Positions 1 to 10,490 of a stretch of DNA of 64,000 nucleotides are shown one piece after another; within the stretch, counting starts at the first letter, position 1; each line of letters starts with the position of its first letter. Source of the stretch: Flammula alnicola (Eukaryota > Basidiomycota > Agaricomycetes > Agaricales > Strophariaceae); assembly GCA_015499995.1 (NCBI GenBank), contig JADNRV010000201.1, positions 24,422 to 88,421 of the forward strand, given 5' to 3'. Both the position numbers and the translations under genes were made by a program. The notes under the pieces were generated by a model that ran no database searches, was not told where the DNA came from, and worked only from the letters and a program-made list of their open reading frames with translations.

Positions 1-1586
1 TTGGGGTTTTATTTCGACCGCAAGCTCTCGTTCAATGAGCATGTGAGATATTATTCGACCAAGGGATTTACATCGGTTGTATCGATGAAAATGCTCGGGT
101 CATCCACCAGGGGTCTGATGCCCATCCAGAAGCGTCTCCTCTACCGTACATGTGTGATCCCCATAATTACTTATGGGTATCGCATGTGGTACTTCCGTAA
201 GGCGCGCTGCAAGGGACTTATGGCACAACTCACTAATGTTCAGCGTAAGGCTGGGCTTTGGATCACTGGGTGCTTTCGCACCTCACCCTCAGGTGGAGTG
301 GAGGCTCTTGCGGGCCTCCTCCCCATCCCCATACTTCTGGATAGGCTGAATTCCAGGGCCATTGCCCGGATTTCCATTCTGTCTGATACTCACCCAGTCC
401 GCTCTTTTATGGCGGGCCCTCTTCTAAAGAAGGCTGTCCCTCATCGGAGGGCTGTCGAGCATATCCCTGTCAATCATCGTCATAAAGTGACCGGCGGACT
501 CATGGGGAATGCTTTGTTCCACCCATCTGGCTTGGAGACTTTGGAGCCTTTTGCTCCAGATGCCAGGCCTGGTCATCGTCTTATGGATCGGCATGCGAGC
601 CGATTCAAGTTCCTTAATTACCCAACTCGTTCCGGGGCTGCAGACCCCGAGGCGGCTTGGAAAATCATACTGGACAAACTCGTTGACAAGTGCGACGATG
701 AACCAGGTACCATCTATGCTGGAGTTGACGGCTCGGTCCCCCCAGGGCCCTGGCAGGCGGCTACTGGTGTTGTACTTAAGCGGCAGGGGGCACTGGTTCT
801 ATCCAGGTGCCATTCTGCTGGGTGCGCTATCAGCACAGATGCTGAGCTCGCTGCCATTGCGATTGCCATCTCCGCCGCTGTTGCGTTCAGAGATGTCACC
901 CGCATCATCATATTCACTGATGCAATGCACGCTGCGCGTCTGTCAGTGGACCCTTCCCCGCATTCGAATCAGGCTTCATCCCTGACCGTCTGTCGGACAC
1001 TTGAACGATGGTTCCGCGGTGGCGGCAACCGTAAAGTCGTCTTTGCAGAGTCTCCCTCTGATATGGAGTGGGGCATCCACCAAGAGGCTCATGACCTTGT
1101 ACTGGGATTTCCGGGGTGCACGTCACCCCGGATACTCCTCTTTCAGTCGCCTGGCTTAAAGCCAAGGCTGACCAAACCGCAAGGGCTGTCTGGAAGACAT
1201 CAGTCGACGAGCAGCCCTTCTTACTAGGTTCCAATTTCTTGGAACTCGAGGATCTAAAGGGTAATCCTCTCCATCCGACCCCCATTCGCGGTGGGCCGTG
1301 GCTTGAATCTGGCTGTCGCAACTCTCAGTTGTTCGCCCGCATGTGCCGTGTGATAACGAATTATGCTCCGATCGGCTTGTATTACGAGCGGTTCAGAATC
1401 GATGACCCGTTGGCCCTCGGGTGTACGTGTGGGGTTTATCCTCAAACGCGCACTCATCTTTTCGGGTGCCCCAAGTTCCCGATGCTGCCTCACAGGGTGC
1501 CGCACCTAGTGTGGGGTCTTGTGAAATTCCTGGAAGACAATGTTAATGCATTTGCTTTCAACCGGCCTCCTGCCGGAGTCGGATGA
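1..1586 (+). pseudogene. LINE ORF2 C-terminus: RT thumb/RNase H/zinc knuckle, frameshifted
   Basis: The frame opens inside the reverse-transcriptase C-terminal (thumb) region, with the LINE-type blocks QKRLLYRTCVIPIITYGY and LTNVQRKAGLWITGCFRTSP. An RNase H-like domain follows, with catalytic acids visible in YAGVDGS (about 714-734), STDAELAAI and IIFTDAMHAA. One frame ends at 1227. The conserved protein continues in another frame from about 1116 to 1586, so one frameshift lies near 1110-1120; the sister copy at about 3205-4184 reads through this point. The C-terminus has a cysteine/histidine knuckle (CTCGVYPQTRTHLFGC) typical of LINE ORF2 tails. The protein would copy the element's RNA into target DNA; this copy is defective as sequenced. 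Confidence 0.88.
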
Positions 1587-2156
1587 GGGACTTCAGGCGG
1601 GGGGCGATCCTGGGTTTGAGCGGGGCCGCGGTCAAAGTGTCTTGCTGCCCGCAGCAAGTTTCTGTTATTCAGCGGCGAAGCTCCGCAAGTGCCTAGGGCC
1701 CTGGTCGTTCCAGGGCCGGTGGCGTCAACTCCCTGAGCCGGCGTCATGCGCCGTTTGCAGAGGACCAGACCTGGTCGACGGCGGTGGGGCTTCGGCCCTG
1801 CTTAGCTATGACCACGTAGATTTTACCAGTGAATCGGGGAGGGCCTGGCAGGCTCTTCTCGGATCTGGGTGACCCTCCTGTCTCCCCAATACTCCTTATT
1901 TGCCGTTCATGCGGTAGCGTTAACAACGCCGCAACGACAGCCCACCTGGGCTGCAAGGTCCGTTATTTGGGTTTCAGGCTGTTGTGCAGTCTCACCCGCG
2001 TCGCGCTCGTGTGCGCCACATGCTCCCCTGCGAGCACCTGTCTTTCTTTTGTAGTTGTAGTGCAGCATACGATTGTATTAGTTAGACAGCCGGACTGCTA
2101 TCGTGCACTGGATTATAAATTTTTGAATTAAAAAAAAAAATAAATAAATAAAGAAG
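1..2156 (+). mobile_element. LINE (non-LTR retrotransposon), 3' part
   Basis: This is the 3' end of a non-LTR retrotransposon; its 5' part lies outside the window. It carries the C-terminal part of the ORF2 polyprotein, a 3' UTR of about 540 bp and an A-rich tail (2129-2154). The 3' UTR shares blocks with two other copies in the window (about 3205-4718 and 22,578-24,051), for example around GGTAGCGTTAACAA, so all three belong to one family or close sister families. The tail abuts a copia fragment. No target duplication can be tested because the left end is missing. Confidence 0.9.
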
Positions 2157-3204
2157 TAAGCGCTCAAGCATGTCCAGAATGAATTGGCGCTGATGGAGTG
2201 ACACAAGATGCTTCTGGCGATCTCTAGTGACTGCAACACCAAGTAGGAACTCAGTAGGTCCAAGATCGCGACATTTGAAGTGCTGAGCAAGTTGTTTGAC
2301 CGCATTGTCAACAGCTGCAGTGGACTTGGATGCAAAGGTAATGTCATCAATGTAAATGGGCACAAAGATCTTGACCTGTCCATTAGAGTAGATATAGACA
2401 GAGTGGTCAGATTCAACGCATTTGAAGCCCATCTCAGTGAGAGCAGCATGCAACTTGATATTCCATTGACGCGCAGACTGCTTGAGACCATAGAGGGATT
2501 TTCGGAGTCTGCAAACCATATTAGGTCCACCTTGGTGGAAACCTTCAGGTTGCATCATGTATATCCACTCATCAAGGTCACCATTGGTAAAAGCAGCTGA
2601 AATGTTTACAGAGCGCAGTTCAAGGTTCTCAAGTGCAGCCAATGCAAAGATCATGCGCAGAGTTGCAGGACGGAATGTCGGAGCAAAGACCTCGTGATAG
2701 TCGACTCCAGGGCGTTGACTATAGCCCTTGGCGACCAGACGAGCCTTGAAGCACTCAATAGAACCGTCCGCATTGTGTTTGACTTTAAACACCCAACCAG
2801 AGCCAATGGCCTTTTCTCCAGGTGGAAGATCAACTAACTCCCAAGTGCCATTCTGGAGCAAAGTATTGTACTCTGCATTTGCAGCATCACGCCACTTGTC
2901 CGCATCGTCGCCCTTCATTGCCTGCCTGTAGTTGCGAGGATCTGAAGTCGATGCAGCACCAGCAAATTGCACATACTCAAGACCATCATCATTAGCTGCA
3001 TCATCGTCTTCCTCAATTGGAGGTGGCGGAGCTGGTGTGACTTTCCACCATTCACCAGGTTGCTTAGAAACACGTGTAGAGCGTCTAGGCTGTGGTGGTG
3101 GCGTTGGAGTGCGAGGTGCAGGTGCAGGAGGCTGTTCTGGCATAAGCGGTGCAACCGGCGGCTCAGGAGGAGCATCAGGTGCGTTAGGATTGCAAGCCGG
3201 TTTA
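2157..3204 (-). pseudogene. Ty1/copia Pol fragment: reverse transcriptase
   Basis: An open minus-strand frame encodes the start of a copia-type reverse transcriptase. It begins with a proline-rich linker (APRTPTPPPQPRRSTR), then the family hallmarks WELVDLPPGEKAIGSGWVFK, KARLVAKGYSQRPGVDYHEVF, RKSLYGLKQSARQW and the catalytic YIDDI (usual form YVDDM). The frame runs into LINE sequence at its upstream side (about 3205) and stops at the LINE poly(A) tail at its downstream side, so integrase, RNase H and both LTRs are missing. It is a fragment caught between two LINE insertions. Apart from the truncation, no internal stop is seen. Confidence 0.88.
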
Positions 3205-4184
3205 CATGGATGGCTAAACCCCGTATCAGCAGGGCTGAAGACCCTGATGCTGCGTGGAAAATCGTACTGGATAAACTCATCGAAAAGTGTGACGATGAAC
3301 CAGGAACCGCATATGCTGGTGTCGACGGCTCGGTTCCCCCGGGGCCCTGGCAGGCCGCCAATGGCATTGTTATCAAACGGCAGGGTGCACTGGTATTGGC
3401 CAGATGTCACTCTTCCAGACGAGCTATTAGCACTGATGCTGAGCTCGATGCCATCTCGGTGGCCATCTCTGCAATGGTAGCATTCGGAGACGTCACCAGG
3501 GTAGTTATCTTCATGGATTCGATGCATGCTGCTCGAATGGCCATTGACCCTTCCCCGCATTCTCATCAGGGCTCATCTCTGATAGTGTGTCGGACACTCG
3601 AACGATGGTTTCAGGGTGGTGGTAACTGCAAAGTCGTTTTTGCAGAGTCTCCTTCCGATATGAAGTGGGACATTCATCAAGAGGCTCATGACCTCGTCCT
3701 GGGGTTTCTGGGTGTACCTGTTACACCGAATACTCCTCTATCTGTAGCTTGGCTCAAAAACAGAGCTGACACTGTAGCGCGGGACACCTGGTCAACGGAG
3801 GTCGACGAGGTTCCCAATTTACTTGGCTCCAACTTCTTGGAGTTAGAGGATCTAAAGGGTAATCCTCTCCGTCCGACCCCCGTCTGCGGCGGGCCGTGGC
3901 TCGAAGTGGGCGGCCGCAACTCTCAGTTGTTTGCCCGCATGTGCCGTGTAATAACGAATCATGCTCCGATCAGCTCGTACTACGAGCAGTTCAAAATCGA
4001 CGATCCGTTGGCTCTTGGGTGCACGTGTGGGGTTTATCCTCAGACGCGTGCTCATTTATTCAAGTGCAAGAAGTTGCACATGCTACCTCACAGGGCCCCG
4101 CACCTAGTGTGGGGTCTTGAGAAATTTTTGAGCGACAACCCTAGTGCGTTTGCGTTCAACCGGCCCCAAGCCAGAGTCAGATGA
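3205..4184 (+). CDS. LINE ORF2 C-terminus: RNase H + zinc knuckle
   Basis: This open frame, about 325 residues from the 5' truncation to a TGA at 4184, is closely similar to the C-terminus of the copy at 1-1586 but without its frameshift. RNase H motifs are AYAGVDGSVPPGPWQAANG, STDAELDAISVAIS and VVIFMDSMHAAR; the C-terminal knuckle is CTCGVYPQTRAHLFKC. The third RNase H acid reads MDSMH where the sisters have TDAMH, so the aspartate is kept. No reverse-transcriptase domain remains, so the copy cannot mobilise itself. It has no start codon of its own. Confidence 0.85.
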
Positions 4185-4718
4185 GGGACTCTGGATGGGG
4201 GGTGATCCTGGGTGCGGTTGGGGCCTTGGCCCAAGACCTAGTGCCCGCAGGTGTTTCCACGTTGGACTGTTCCGGACCCGTAAGGGCGAGGGGCCTGTTC
4301 GTCGCAGGCTTCGATTGTCGGCCTTAGTGGGCGGCTTTTGGCACGATATCCCGTGGAGGACCCGCATTGGTGTAACAAGGACGTCGAGTTTGCCGAATAA
4401 GTGGGGAGAGCCGGGCAAGCTCTGACTTCATCTGGGGGATCCCCTTGTCCACCCAATACTTCCTATTTGCTGATCGTGCGGTAGCGTTAACAACGCCGCA
4501 ATGTCGGACCTCCTGGGCTGCAAGGTCCGTTATTTGGGTTTCAGGCTGCTGCGCAGTCTCGCCCGCGTCGCGCTCGCGCGCGCCACACGCTCCCCTGCGA
4601 GCACCCGTTTATCTTTTGCTTATGTAGTGCAGCATACATTTGTATTAGGTAGACACCCGGACTGCTATCGTGCACCGGTTAAATAAATTGTTGATTTAAA
4701 AAAAAAAAAAAAAAAAAA
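3205..4718 (+). mobile_element. LINE copy, 5'-truncated, with poly(A) tail
   Basis: A second LINE copy starts abruptly within the copia/gypsy block at about 3205, inside the region just before the RNase H domain, and ends in a clean run of A (4698-4718). 5' truncation plus a 3' poly(A) tail is the signature of target-primed reverse transcription. The left flank is copia sequence and the right flank is gypsy protease sequence, so either the insertion came with a rearrangement or the host site was already chimeric. Only a weak shared ATTGCA was seen at the two junctions, so no target duplication is claimed. Confidence 0.88.
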
Positions 4719-5559
4719 TATGTATAATAATTGCAGGATCCCAATTAAGTCTGAGTTTGACTGCCGTGTCCTTTTCCATTGAGATGATTTGTGAACCACC
4801 ATCCAATAATGCTTCCTTGGTGGCCACTCTGTTGATCACAGGATGTACTGCTTTTAAAGGTTGCGATTCCTTTGCCACTAGCAGTTTCCTGGGTTCTTCA
4901 CCTGGAGCTAGCTCGTTCAAGTACTGCATGAAGGGATCTTCTATGACAATGGCTCCTTTTGGTAAGCCATCACAATCCATTGCGAGTACTCGATACTTCG
5001 GTGGAGGTAAATCTTCTGCTAGCATATATTGTGGTAATGGTGCCTCATACTCATAGTCAGTCACCACTTCCTCTTCTTCTCCCTCTTCTATCATTGTCAC
5101 CTTATGTGTCTCAATATGGGTTGGTACACGCCTAGCTGAGAATTCTTTTACGAATTTCTTCTGCATCTGGCTGTTTGCCACTCCCAAGAGCTGCACTTGA
5201 GTGAGTTCAACTTTCAATTGCTTTAGTTGTTCCACTATTTCACCGATGTCAACTTCATCTTCAATAGGCGCCCGGTGTTTATAGGCCAGACCCTTCTTTT
5301 CCACATTAGGAATTAGCTCATCCCTGAGCTTCGGCTTCATTTTGACAACCTTCAACAAGGGCGGTACATCAATGTACGGCATCATCTTCAGCTTCGGCTG
5401 TGCCACAATCTCAGGACTAACCTCCGCGATCTCAAAATCCATCCTTTTCTGCTTTGATTTTGGGGGCACTGTTCTCTGTCACGGCGCTAGCTCCTCTTCT
5501 TCCTCATCACTACTTTCTATTTCCTCTACGTGTTTCTTTTTATTTATGTCCTCTGGTGC
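4719..5559 (-). pseudogene. Ty3/gypsy-type retropepsin (PR) segment
   Basis: This is the downstream part of a minus-strand gypsy-like gag-pro region. An acidic linker (EEIESSDEEEEELAP) is followed by one in-frame TGA near 5482, then a long open frame (5469-4720) ending in an aspartic-protease core, TKEALLDGGSQIISM, where the LINE copy cuts it off. The active-site triad reads D-G-G rather than the usual D-S/T-G. The upstream side joins the gag segment at 8232-10,352 in the same frame once the transposon at 5560-8231 and one copy of its 8-bp duplication are ignored (residues APE then DINKKK). RT and integrase are missing. Confidence 0.75.
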
Positions 5560-5599
5560 CAGTACTTTACCCTCCTCCACCTATTCCTGGTGGACTCCA

Positions 5600-5805
5600 C
5601 GGACTCTGCATAAAATTGGTGGAGTCTATATGGACTCCAGATGGACTCCATATGGAATCAGAAAAAAACTGTACGACTCCACTATGAAGAAGTGGAGTCC
5701 ATATGGACTCCACCTGGACTCCACATAGAATCTGGTGGAGTCCACATGGAGTCCACCTGGACTCCACATAGAATCTGGTGGAGTCCACATGGAGTCCACC
5801 TGGAG
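5600..5805. repeat. Left subterminal TGGACTCCA array with 43-bp tandem unit
   Basis: The box TGGACTCCA and its complement TGGAGTCCA occur many times in about 200 bp just inside the left terminal inverted repeat, often as palindromic pairs such as GGAGTCCATATGGACTCC. Two copies of a 43-bp unit lie head to tail at 5714-5756 and 5757-5799. Confidence 0.85.
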
Positions 5806-6127
5806 TCCGGTAAAGTGCTAGGTTTTGTCTACGTTGGAAATGATCTAGCTAGTGGTGCAGAAAGAACTCTACACTCAACACAACCAAACCACAAAACCAA
5901 CAACTTGACTAGACATAGTCTTGTGTGCGAGTCTCGGGGGTAAAGTATAAAAAAGGAGAAGTGCTTCAACTTGTAAACAAGTCTATGCAGGTTTTGGTAT
6001 GGGGTGGGTTTTAGTTCCGTAGAACTGGTGTGGTGACTTTCTAACTTCAAACAATGCTGAACTCGGACTCCCTTTAACTTGACGACTGATACGAACTTTT
6101 GACTTTAACTTGACTTTAACAACCTGT

Positions 6128-6265
6128 AACTTTCATGCAGGGACCGCGACGAGTATGCACTACAACTTTCATGCAGGGACCGCAATGAGTATGCACTACA
6201 ACTTTCACGCTACCACGACGGGATCGCGCTACAACTTTTATGTGGTCATGACGGGCGCACGCTAC
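6128..6265 (+). repeat. Degenerate 36-bp tandem repeat
   Basis: A 36-bp unit beginning AACTTTCATGCAGGGACC occurs at 6128-6163 and 6164-6199 with two differences, followed by two more diverged units (starting about 6200 and 6233) that keep AACTTT...CGCGCTAC. It lies inside the 5560-8231 transposon. A 62-residue frame crosses it, but it is simply the repeat translated. Confidence 0.75.
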
Positions 6266-7299
6266 ACTTTACAGAAACACACGTCAAACTCTAGTTAACT
6301 ACTCCTCAAACTTGCAGTGATCACAAAGCTGTTTTGAAGTGTCAAACGTTGGTCTTTATTAAATTTGGACTGGTGCGACGAGGTTAAACCTTTCCCTTAG
6401 GTGTTTTCACTAGTTTTAAAGCGTCAACTGTGGGGTAGATTGCCTACTCTACTATGTGCATTACAAGCATATTTTATACCTACTGAACGCCAAGCCTCTA
6501 CATGTTGCATATGATTCTACACATCTAATAGCACTATTTCTACTGATTCATGGTGTCGTGATTACGGGTCCATTCAGTAATGGTTACTGGTGAGTCCCCG
6601 TTTTCTGGCGTATGTTTTGGTTTCAAGGATGAACCGCTATATCGCAGAACACCCTCTTTTGGGGTCAATACAGTTGTGTCTGTATTTAGACACATTATTG
6701 CCTGATTGGGATGCATGGCACGTTCAGCGCGGGTTTCTCTTCTCCCGGTGCGGCACGGTTATCGGTTAAGTTAGAGCCACCACCTCTATGGTGGCGCTTT
6801 CCTGCGTGCTTCACTATGAGCTGGTCTTTGAGCGCTCGGCCTGTTTGGAACTGAACAACTCGGCCGTTCTACGCGTATAATGGGCAGATGGGTGTATGGG
6901 ACAATGTGGACCATCTGGTCACATGTCCTTTGGTCTGCGATCAACACGTCGAACACTGTATCCATATTGGGCTATTCGTGCCTCAAAGCTTCAGGATTCT
7001 CATTCTACGTGGGTTTCTCCAGTCGAAGCCTCTTGTTTGATTCGCAGGGACACATGGAGGTCATGCTTCTTTGGCATCAACCTTAGTTCTACGTGTACTT
7101 CTGAGCTTACTAGCTAGGCCTGCCGGACCGTAGATAGTTACTTCTGTTGTACTTGGTTATGTGGTTTCCCACGTGTAACCCACTTAGTCAGCCAGCACGA
7201 GGTATGCTGCCTACCCTTGTTTCCCTAGTGTAATAGCTTGATTGATTGGGAAATCGCAAAATTCCACGGGTGGACCGCGCCGCGCTCTATCACCGGTGG

Positions 7300-7360
7300 A
7301 ATTCACATGGACTCCATATAAACTCCGGATGGACTCCATATGGAGTCCACAAATGATGCA
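7300..7360. repeat. Internal TGGACTCC box cluster
   Basis: A third small cluster of GGACTCCA/GGAGTCCA boxes sits about 0.9 kb from the right end of the 5560-8231 element, including CATGGACTCCATATAAACTC and a palindromic pair around 7330-7350. It may mark the end of an older copy nested inside the same element. Confidence 0.55.
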
Positions 7361-7389
7361 ACTTCAACTGGTGGACTTAGACAAAACTC

Positions 7390-7495
7390 AGAAAAAAAAA
7401 ATCACCAAAAAGTTTGCATTGAACAGTAATTGAACCCAGAGCTACCAATTAAGCTGTCAGAACAAACCATTTAACCACTACACCAGAGAACCTTG
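7390..7495 (-). ncRNA. tRNA-like sequence with A/B boxes and T-run
   Basis: Read on the minus strand, an A-box-like TGGTGTAGTGG (7485-7475) is followed about 40 nt later by a B-box-like GGTTCAATTAC (7437-7427), and then by a run of at least nine T (about 7400-7391) that could end RNA polymerase III transcription. The arms do not fold into a clean cloverleaf, so this is more likely a tRNA pseudogene or SINE head than a working tRNA. It lies within the 5560-8231 transposon. Confidence 0.4.
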
Positions 7496-7957
7496 TCTAT
7501 GCAAGCAAAAAAAGCGCCCTATATACCTCCTTTTCTGTAATATATCTATCTATTTTGTGACATTAGTCACAAGATTCAGGGTCAAGTGAGGTACCATCAG
7601 AAATTTAAGGAGATCCTAGATACACATGCACCAGGTTATGTCAGCATGGTATATTGCCTGATTTGGCTGGTCCCAGGTACCGTGGGAACTTTTTGCCAAA
7701 AAAAGGTAGTTATAGAGCCTGCTTCCAGAACCCTAAATATGCAACAATTATATTAATAGGTGCTTTGGTTGGTGAGAAAAACACAAAATACTCGACCGAA
7801 CACGAGTCTTTTGAAATTTGCACCTGCCAAATATGGAATTTCTTGATTATAAATAGGTTCCACTGTGTCACTTTGATGTCATTTTATGTAATAGTATCTA
7901 ATTTTCACATTGTTGCTAAAAATAACCAGTGTTTCCACGAAAGGAAATCACGAGACT

Positions 7958-8110
7958 CCTGTTGGACCACCTGGACTCCTGTTGGACCACCTGGACTCCT
8001 GTTGGACTCCATCTGAACTCCTGATACTTCTGTTCCACTATAAAACCAGCGGACTCCGGAGACTCCATATGGAGTCTCCGGAGTTTGTCAGGACTCCATC
8101 TGGACTCCTG
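7958..8110. repeat. Right subterminal repeats and 32-bp palindrome
   Basis: About three head-to-tail copies of a 20-bp unit (GGACTCCTGTTGGACCACCT, the last shortened) lie at 7973-8013. They are followed by a perfect 32-bp palindrome at 8053-8084 centred on CATATG, then further GGACTCC boxes. Together they mirror the left-end array of the 5560-8231 element. Confidence 0.8.
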
Positions 8111-8231
8111 GTGGAGTCCAGCATAAAATTTGGCAGGGCTATCAGCCAAAAAAAAACACACATGGACTACTCCACTCTGCCGGAGTCCATCCGGAGTCCA
8201 CCAGGAATAGGTGGGAGAGGGTAAAGACCTC

Positions 8232-10352
8232 TCTGGTGCTGTCAGTCTAGGAGCAGTCGCTTTCTGTCTCCTAGTACCCGCTTTTGCCTTCATCGAACTC
8301 AATCGAAACCCGGATCCTCGACTTCTCCTCTAGGTGGCTGCCCCGACCTAGTTAATGCTAGTATGGTCCCCTGTTTTTCCGCAGCTAGCATCTCCTCATA
8401 CGTCTCTCTATACTCATCCATCTCGTCTCGTCGCTGCTGCTGATAGACCGTGCTAGGTCTCGACTGGTAGGACGGACCTGGCCTCCCCTGCAACTCTTGT
8501 CTTAATTTTTCTATCACCTCGTCCCTCTGATCTCTCTGCTGGTTCGTGTAGAGCGACATGGAACCTTGATGCACTTGGAGATGATACATCCCCGGTACGC
8601 TCTCTGTCTCCCATGATTGGAACGCGATGTCAGTCTTCTGCTTCACGTGCCATTCATCTACTCTATCCTTGACAGGCTTATTGGGATCAAACGAGATAAT
8701 TTTGCTGTCTGGAAAGTAAAGTCTTCCCCCTTCTCCTATGTTCACTTTGCCAGTCATCAGATGTGCTTGGCGCACGGGACAGTCTCGATACATATGACCT
8801 GTCATATGACAATAGAAACAGTTCCTAGGCGCTTCTGGTGGCTGATAGCACATCATTGGAGGCGGTGGAGGCTGATACATCCTCATAGGTGCTGGCTGGC
8901 ATCTGCTGTGCCATCTTTGTCTGTTGATGAATACTATTTTTGAATTCATCTAACAACTGCTTCTGATTTCTCTCGCTAGTTGTTATCCAATCTTTGAAGA
9001 TGGAAAACTCCTGCTTGATACTCTCCAGCTCTTGTTGCACTGGAGCTAGCATCATGCTCTCCATTTTTATTCTGACAGGAGGAACTAGGGGTAACTCATC
9101 TCGATCTCCTCCTGTGGATCCAGGATTTAACACCCAAGCTAGGTCCTCTGCAACTCGAATAAACTCGTCCAGCTGGTATCTGTCTTCTGCCCTAGCTGGT
9201 GGTGCAGTCGGCGCTGTTAATGTTCCTATGTTATTTCTGATTAAGAAATCCCACATGTCCTTTGACTGAGTTGCCTGTATATCTAGCTTGGCATATACTC
9301 AGTTTCGGAACTCTGGTGTGAGGCAATCCGCAAAGTATGCTACTAGCGTATGATTTGCTAACAACGTCAGCACTTCCGCTAGTTTCTTGGCCTCGACTTA
9401 ATGCTCTTTTGAATGTCAACAGCTCTGAGAGATCTGACTCTCCAATCCTCTGATTTTCTTTGCACACCTGTTTAAGGTGTTTCAGAGAACCAGTAGATAG
9501 TCCTATAGCTTCGGGGTAGTCCTTAATGATATCTTTCTTGTAGTCGACATAGGTTTTTCCTACACCTGCACATGAGTCAAAGGCCTGCCATTGTGCCTCT
9601 ATTCTGGGCGATACATATCATCCAGCATATTTCTTTTTATTGGTTTCTGTTAAACCCATATTCCCTTTGAAACACTCCTCTAAGTCATCGAAATATCTCA
9701 ACAACTCCTCTGGCCTGCTATCATCAAACTGAGGCACCCCCTTCTGATTCCTAGCTGGCATCGGCATGATGGGTGTAGTATCAGGTTTTCCTAGTTTCTT
9801 TTTAGCTAGCTCTACTCTCACAAAAGCCGCTGAGTATGTCTCCTGCTTTTCTGGTTGAGATTTTTGTTTCTGTTTTTCTTTGCTAGTGGATGGATGGCTA
9901 TTCTCTTCTTTGTCTAGTCCTAATTCTAGTCCTAGCAGAATTTCCTTTGGTAACTCCTTTCCTAGTTCTGATTCACTAACTTGGTCCCAATCTTCAGGTA
10001 TTTTCTCATTTAGCAAGCTAGTTTCTTTCAAGCTTATCGAGAGGCTAGGTGACAGAGGTTCTGATTTTGCTGAACAGAATTCTTCCATCTGAGGCTCTAC
10101 AGATGCTCGGTTTTCACTAGTTTCTCCAACTGGCTCGTTTTGTTCTGCAATCGTGCTCAATTTTGGTGTATTACTCCTCCTCTTTCTTCTTTTCTTTCCT
10201 GGGTTTTCATTGGGTAGTCCCGGTAACTGACCAGCGGTTTGCGAGTTACGCGTACCTCTGGGTTTTGGCCCACTTTGTGAAGGTCCACTAGCTGGCTGCG
10301 TGGGTCTCGCCAATGATGACAGTGGATTGCTTGGCTTAGGCGCCATTTTCAC
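8232..10352 (-). pseudogene. Ty3/gypsy-type Gag with CCHC zinc knuckle
   Basis: Minus-strand frames encode a gag protein in pieces. A lysine/serine-rich N-terminus starts at an ATG at 10,352 (MKMAPKPSNPLSSLARPTQP) and runs to about 9618. A capsid-like region follows over 9600-8825, broken by at least two frame changes near 9460 and 9230. The nucleocapsid has a perfect CX2CX4HX4C knuckle, CFYCHMTGHMYRDC, near 8815. Gag stops at 8299 (TGA), and the overlapping next frame (LSSMKAKAGTRRQ...) carries on toward protease, an arrangement typical of gag/pol frameshifting. The protein would package element RNA. The transposon at 5560-8231 and the frame changes make it non-functional. Confidence 0.8.
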
Positions 10353-10476
10353 TGACTAGATGTGGTATTTTCGATTGATTTCGCTTTTGCAAACATCCTC
10401 ACTCAATTGTACCAGTTTTGTGTAATGCTATGAATTTCAAAGTTCCAATAAAATATGTTTCTGAACCACCCCTCAT

Positions 10477-10490
10477 GGTGGGCTCCAGAT
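10477..10490 (-). promoter_or_regulatory. Candidate primer-binding site and LTR edge
   Basis: About 125 nt upstream of the gag ATG, the minus strand reads TCTCA, then TC, then TGGAGCCCACC. An LTR ending in CA followed within two bases by TGG is the usual layout of an LTR/tRNA-primer junction. I could not match the primer sequence to a known tRNA, and the partner LTR is missing, so this is a suggestion only. Confidence 0.25.

Larger units (their letters stand above)
5560..8231. mobile_element. 2.67-kb DNA transposon with 8-bp TSD (hAT-like, non-autonomous)
   Basis: The termini are inverted repeats of 39 bp, matching at 34 positions (5560-5598 against the complement of 8193-8231). They are flanked by a perfect 8-bp direct repeat, TCTGGTGC, at 5552-5559 and 8232-8239. 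Deleting the element plus one repeat rejoins the surrounding gag-pro frame exactly, which proves the boundaries. An 8-bp duplication and a CAG-type terminus fit hAT-like elements, though other superfamilies with 8-bp duplications are not excluded. No transposase frame is visible inside. Both ends are packed with TGGACTCCA/TGGAGTCCA boxes, which are probably subterminal transposase-binding repeats. Confidence 0.85.

Noticed and set aside
2082..3566. A single 494-residue minus-strand frame spanning the copia fragment and LINE sequence
   Set aside because: Its N-terminal 120 residues are the antisense of the LINE RNase H ORF and its C-terminal tail is antisense of a poly(A) region; only about 2157-3204 is real copia protein.
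5560..8231. CRISPR-like array made of TGGACTCCA repeats
   Set aside because: Repeats are short, in both orientations and without regular spacers, in a eukaryote, inside a transposon with TIRs and a TSD.
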